Source: Clostridiales bacterium UBA1246
Lineage (GTDB): Bacteria; Bacillota; Clostridia; Oscillospirales; Oscillospiraceae
Direction of reading: 5' to 3'
Length of the DNA stretch: 7,097 bases
Assembly (NCBI GenBank): GCA_002308315.1
Contig: DBWE01000137.1
Location: 2,179-9,275, forward strand
Shown: piece by piece, positions 6,064-7,097 of the stretch
Layout: each line of letters begins with the position of its first letter
Numbering within the stretch: the stretch's first letter is position 1
The notes under the pieces: generated by a model
What the model saw: only the letters and a program-made list of their open reading frames with translations
Told to the model about the DNA's origin: nothing
Databases searched by the model: none
Program-made: the position numbers and the translations under genes

Positions 6064-7097
6064 ATGCCTATTACAGCTTTTCTGGAAGAAAACGCCCGCC
6101 GCTGGCCCGACGACACGGCCCTCGTGGAGATAAATCCCGAGCTTGAAAATCAGCACGAGGAGAAGTGGACCGAGTTCAGCCTCGTGGAGGCCGACCCCGA
6201 GCACGCCTACCGCCGCGAGATCAGCTGGGAGGATTTTGACCGCCGCGCCAACCGCTTTGCCAACCTGCTGCTCACCGCGGGCGTCAAAAAGGGCGACAAG
6301 GTCGCCATACTGCTGATGAACTGCCTGGAATGGCTGCCGATATATTTCGGCATCCTCAAATCCGGCGCGCTGGCCGTCCCCCTCAACTACCGCTATACGG
6401 CCGATGAAATAGAATACTGCCTGGATCTTTCCGACGCCTCCGTGCTCATTTTCGGCAAGGAATTCACCGAGCGCGTGGAAAGCAAGCTGGACTCCATGCC
6501 CAAAATCCGCAAGCTCTACTACGTCGGCAGCCATACGCCCATGTTTGCCGACAGCTACTATGAAATGATAGCCTACTGCTCCAGCCGCAAGCCCCGGGTG
6601 GAGATAAGCGACAGTGACGACGCCGCCATATATTTTTCCTCCGGCACCACCGGCTTCCCCAAGGCCATACTGCATATCCATGCCGCTCTTGTCCATTCCT
6701 GCCGCACCGAGCAGGCTCATCACGGCCAGCAGAAGGACGACTGCTTCCTGTGCATGCCGCCCCTTTACCATACCGGCGCAAAGATGCACTGGTTCGGCAG
6801 TCTGCTCTCCGGAGGCAAGGCGGTGCTGCTGCGCGGCATAAGTCCGGAATGGATACTCAAGGCCGTCAGCCGCGAGAAATGCACGATAGTATGGCTGCTG
6901 GTGCCCTGGGCGCAGGATATACTCGACGCGATCGAGCGCGGGGACGTGGATCCCGCCGATTACGAGCTGAGCCAGTGGCGGCTGATGCACATAGGCGCGC
7001 AGCCCGTTCCGCCCAGCCTGATAAGGCGCTGGAAGAGCTGTTTCCCCGAGCACCAGTACGATACCAACTACGGTCTGAGCGAATCCATCGGCCCCGG
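6064..7097 (+). CDS. AMP-forming acyl-CoA ligase (ANL superfamily), 3' end beyond the window
   Basis: The first 344 codons are open without a stop, about two thirds of a typical 500-550 residue enzyme. It should activate a carboxylic acid with ATP to an acyl-adenylate and pass it to CoA in the cytoplasm. The nucleotide-binding loop YFSSGTTGFPKAI is at 190-202. PPLYHTGAKMHWFGSLLSGGKAVLL follows, with the core helix and acid-pocket region after it. The adenine motif YGLSES is at 336-341. The N terminus has EISWEDFDRRANRFANLL and GVKKGDKVAILLMNCLEW, typical of class I adenylate-forming enzymes. An insert of roughly 30 residues near 22-50, rich in Glu and charged residues, precedes the usual start of homology. 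The hinge and C-terminal catalytic Lys are outside the window. The acid cannot be told from this part. AGGAG (6049-6053) lies 10 nt before the ATG. It is divergent from the aldolase operon. Confidence 0.92.
   Translation, partial: MPITAFLEENARRWPDDTALVEINPELENQHEEKWTEFSLVEADPEHAYRREISWEDFDRRANRFANLLLTAGVKKGDKVAILLMNCLEWLPIYFGILKSGALAVPLNYRYTADEIEYCLDLSDASVLIFGKEFTERVESKLDSMPKIRKLYYVGSHTPMFADSYYEMIAYCSSRKPRVEISDSDDAAIYFSSGTTGFPKAILHIHAALVHSCRTEQAHHGQQKDDCFLCMPPLYHTGAKMHWFGSLLSGGKAVLLRGISPEWILKAVSREKCTIVWLLVPWAQDILDAIERGDVDPADYELSQWRLMHIGAQPVPPSLIRRWKSCFPEHQYDTNYGLSESIGP

Noticed and set aside
5959..7053. A 364-codon minus-strand open frame opposite the acyl-CoA ligase
   Set aside because: The plus strand encodes unmistakable adenylate-forming motifs over the same stretch, and the minus-strand product has no family features.

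Overview
The window looks like a chromosomal stretch from a GC-rich, low-complexity-free anaerobic bacterium. The best guess is a Clostridia-type member of the Bacillota. This rests on strong AGGAGG-type ribosome binding sites, consensus sigma-70/sigma-A promoters, frequent ATA isoleucine codons despite high GC, a clostridial-style lipoprotein signal peptide, and an OFA-family transporter beside a cupin of a type I associate with anaerobic clostridia. The taxonomic call is inference. I see no rRNA, tRNA, CRISPR array, insertion sequence, integrase or phage gene.

Layout. (1) Positions 1-71, minus strand: the start of a probable lipoprotein that runs off the left edge, with a clear promoter at 122-150. 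(2) Positions 72-361: a divergent intergenic region holding two promoters, three copies of an AGTGT..TAAA.TGA-like motif and a GC-rich palindrome in the leader of the next gene. (3) Positions 362-1987, plus strand: a 541-residue protein resembling six-hairpin (alpha/alpha)6 glycosidases of the GH63/GH37 type, but with the usual acidic positions apparently replaced. It ends at a perfect 14-bp terminator hairpin. (4) Positions 2040-3038, minus strand: a complete GAPDH (gap), convergent with the glycosidase-like gene. (5) Positions 3155-5887, minus strand: a compact three-gene operon in the order threonine-aldolase-family PLP enzyme, OFA-type major facilitator, small cupin. It has one good promoter at 5913-5941, tight junctions (16 nt, then an ATGA overlap) and an intrinsic terminator at 3108-3147. 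(6) Positions 6064-7097, plus strand: the first 344 codons of an AMP-forming acyl-CoA ligase, divergent from the operon, with a near-consensus promoter at 5981-6009.

How the genes may work together. The operon pairs a carboxylate-type transporter with a PLP carbon-carbon lyase and a metal-binding cupin, which suggests uptake and processing of a small organic acid or beta-hydroxy amino acid. The divergent acyl-CoA ligase could activate a related acid. This link is inferred from position only. GAPDH is central glycolysis and is set off from the operon by a terminator. I did not find convincing evidence of a wholly new system. The best leads are the degenerate glycosidase-like protein, the repeated motif in its divergent promoter region, and the uncharacterised three-gene operon.
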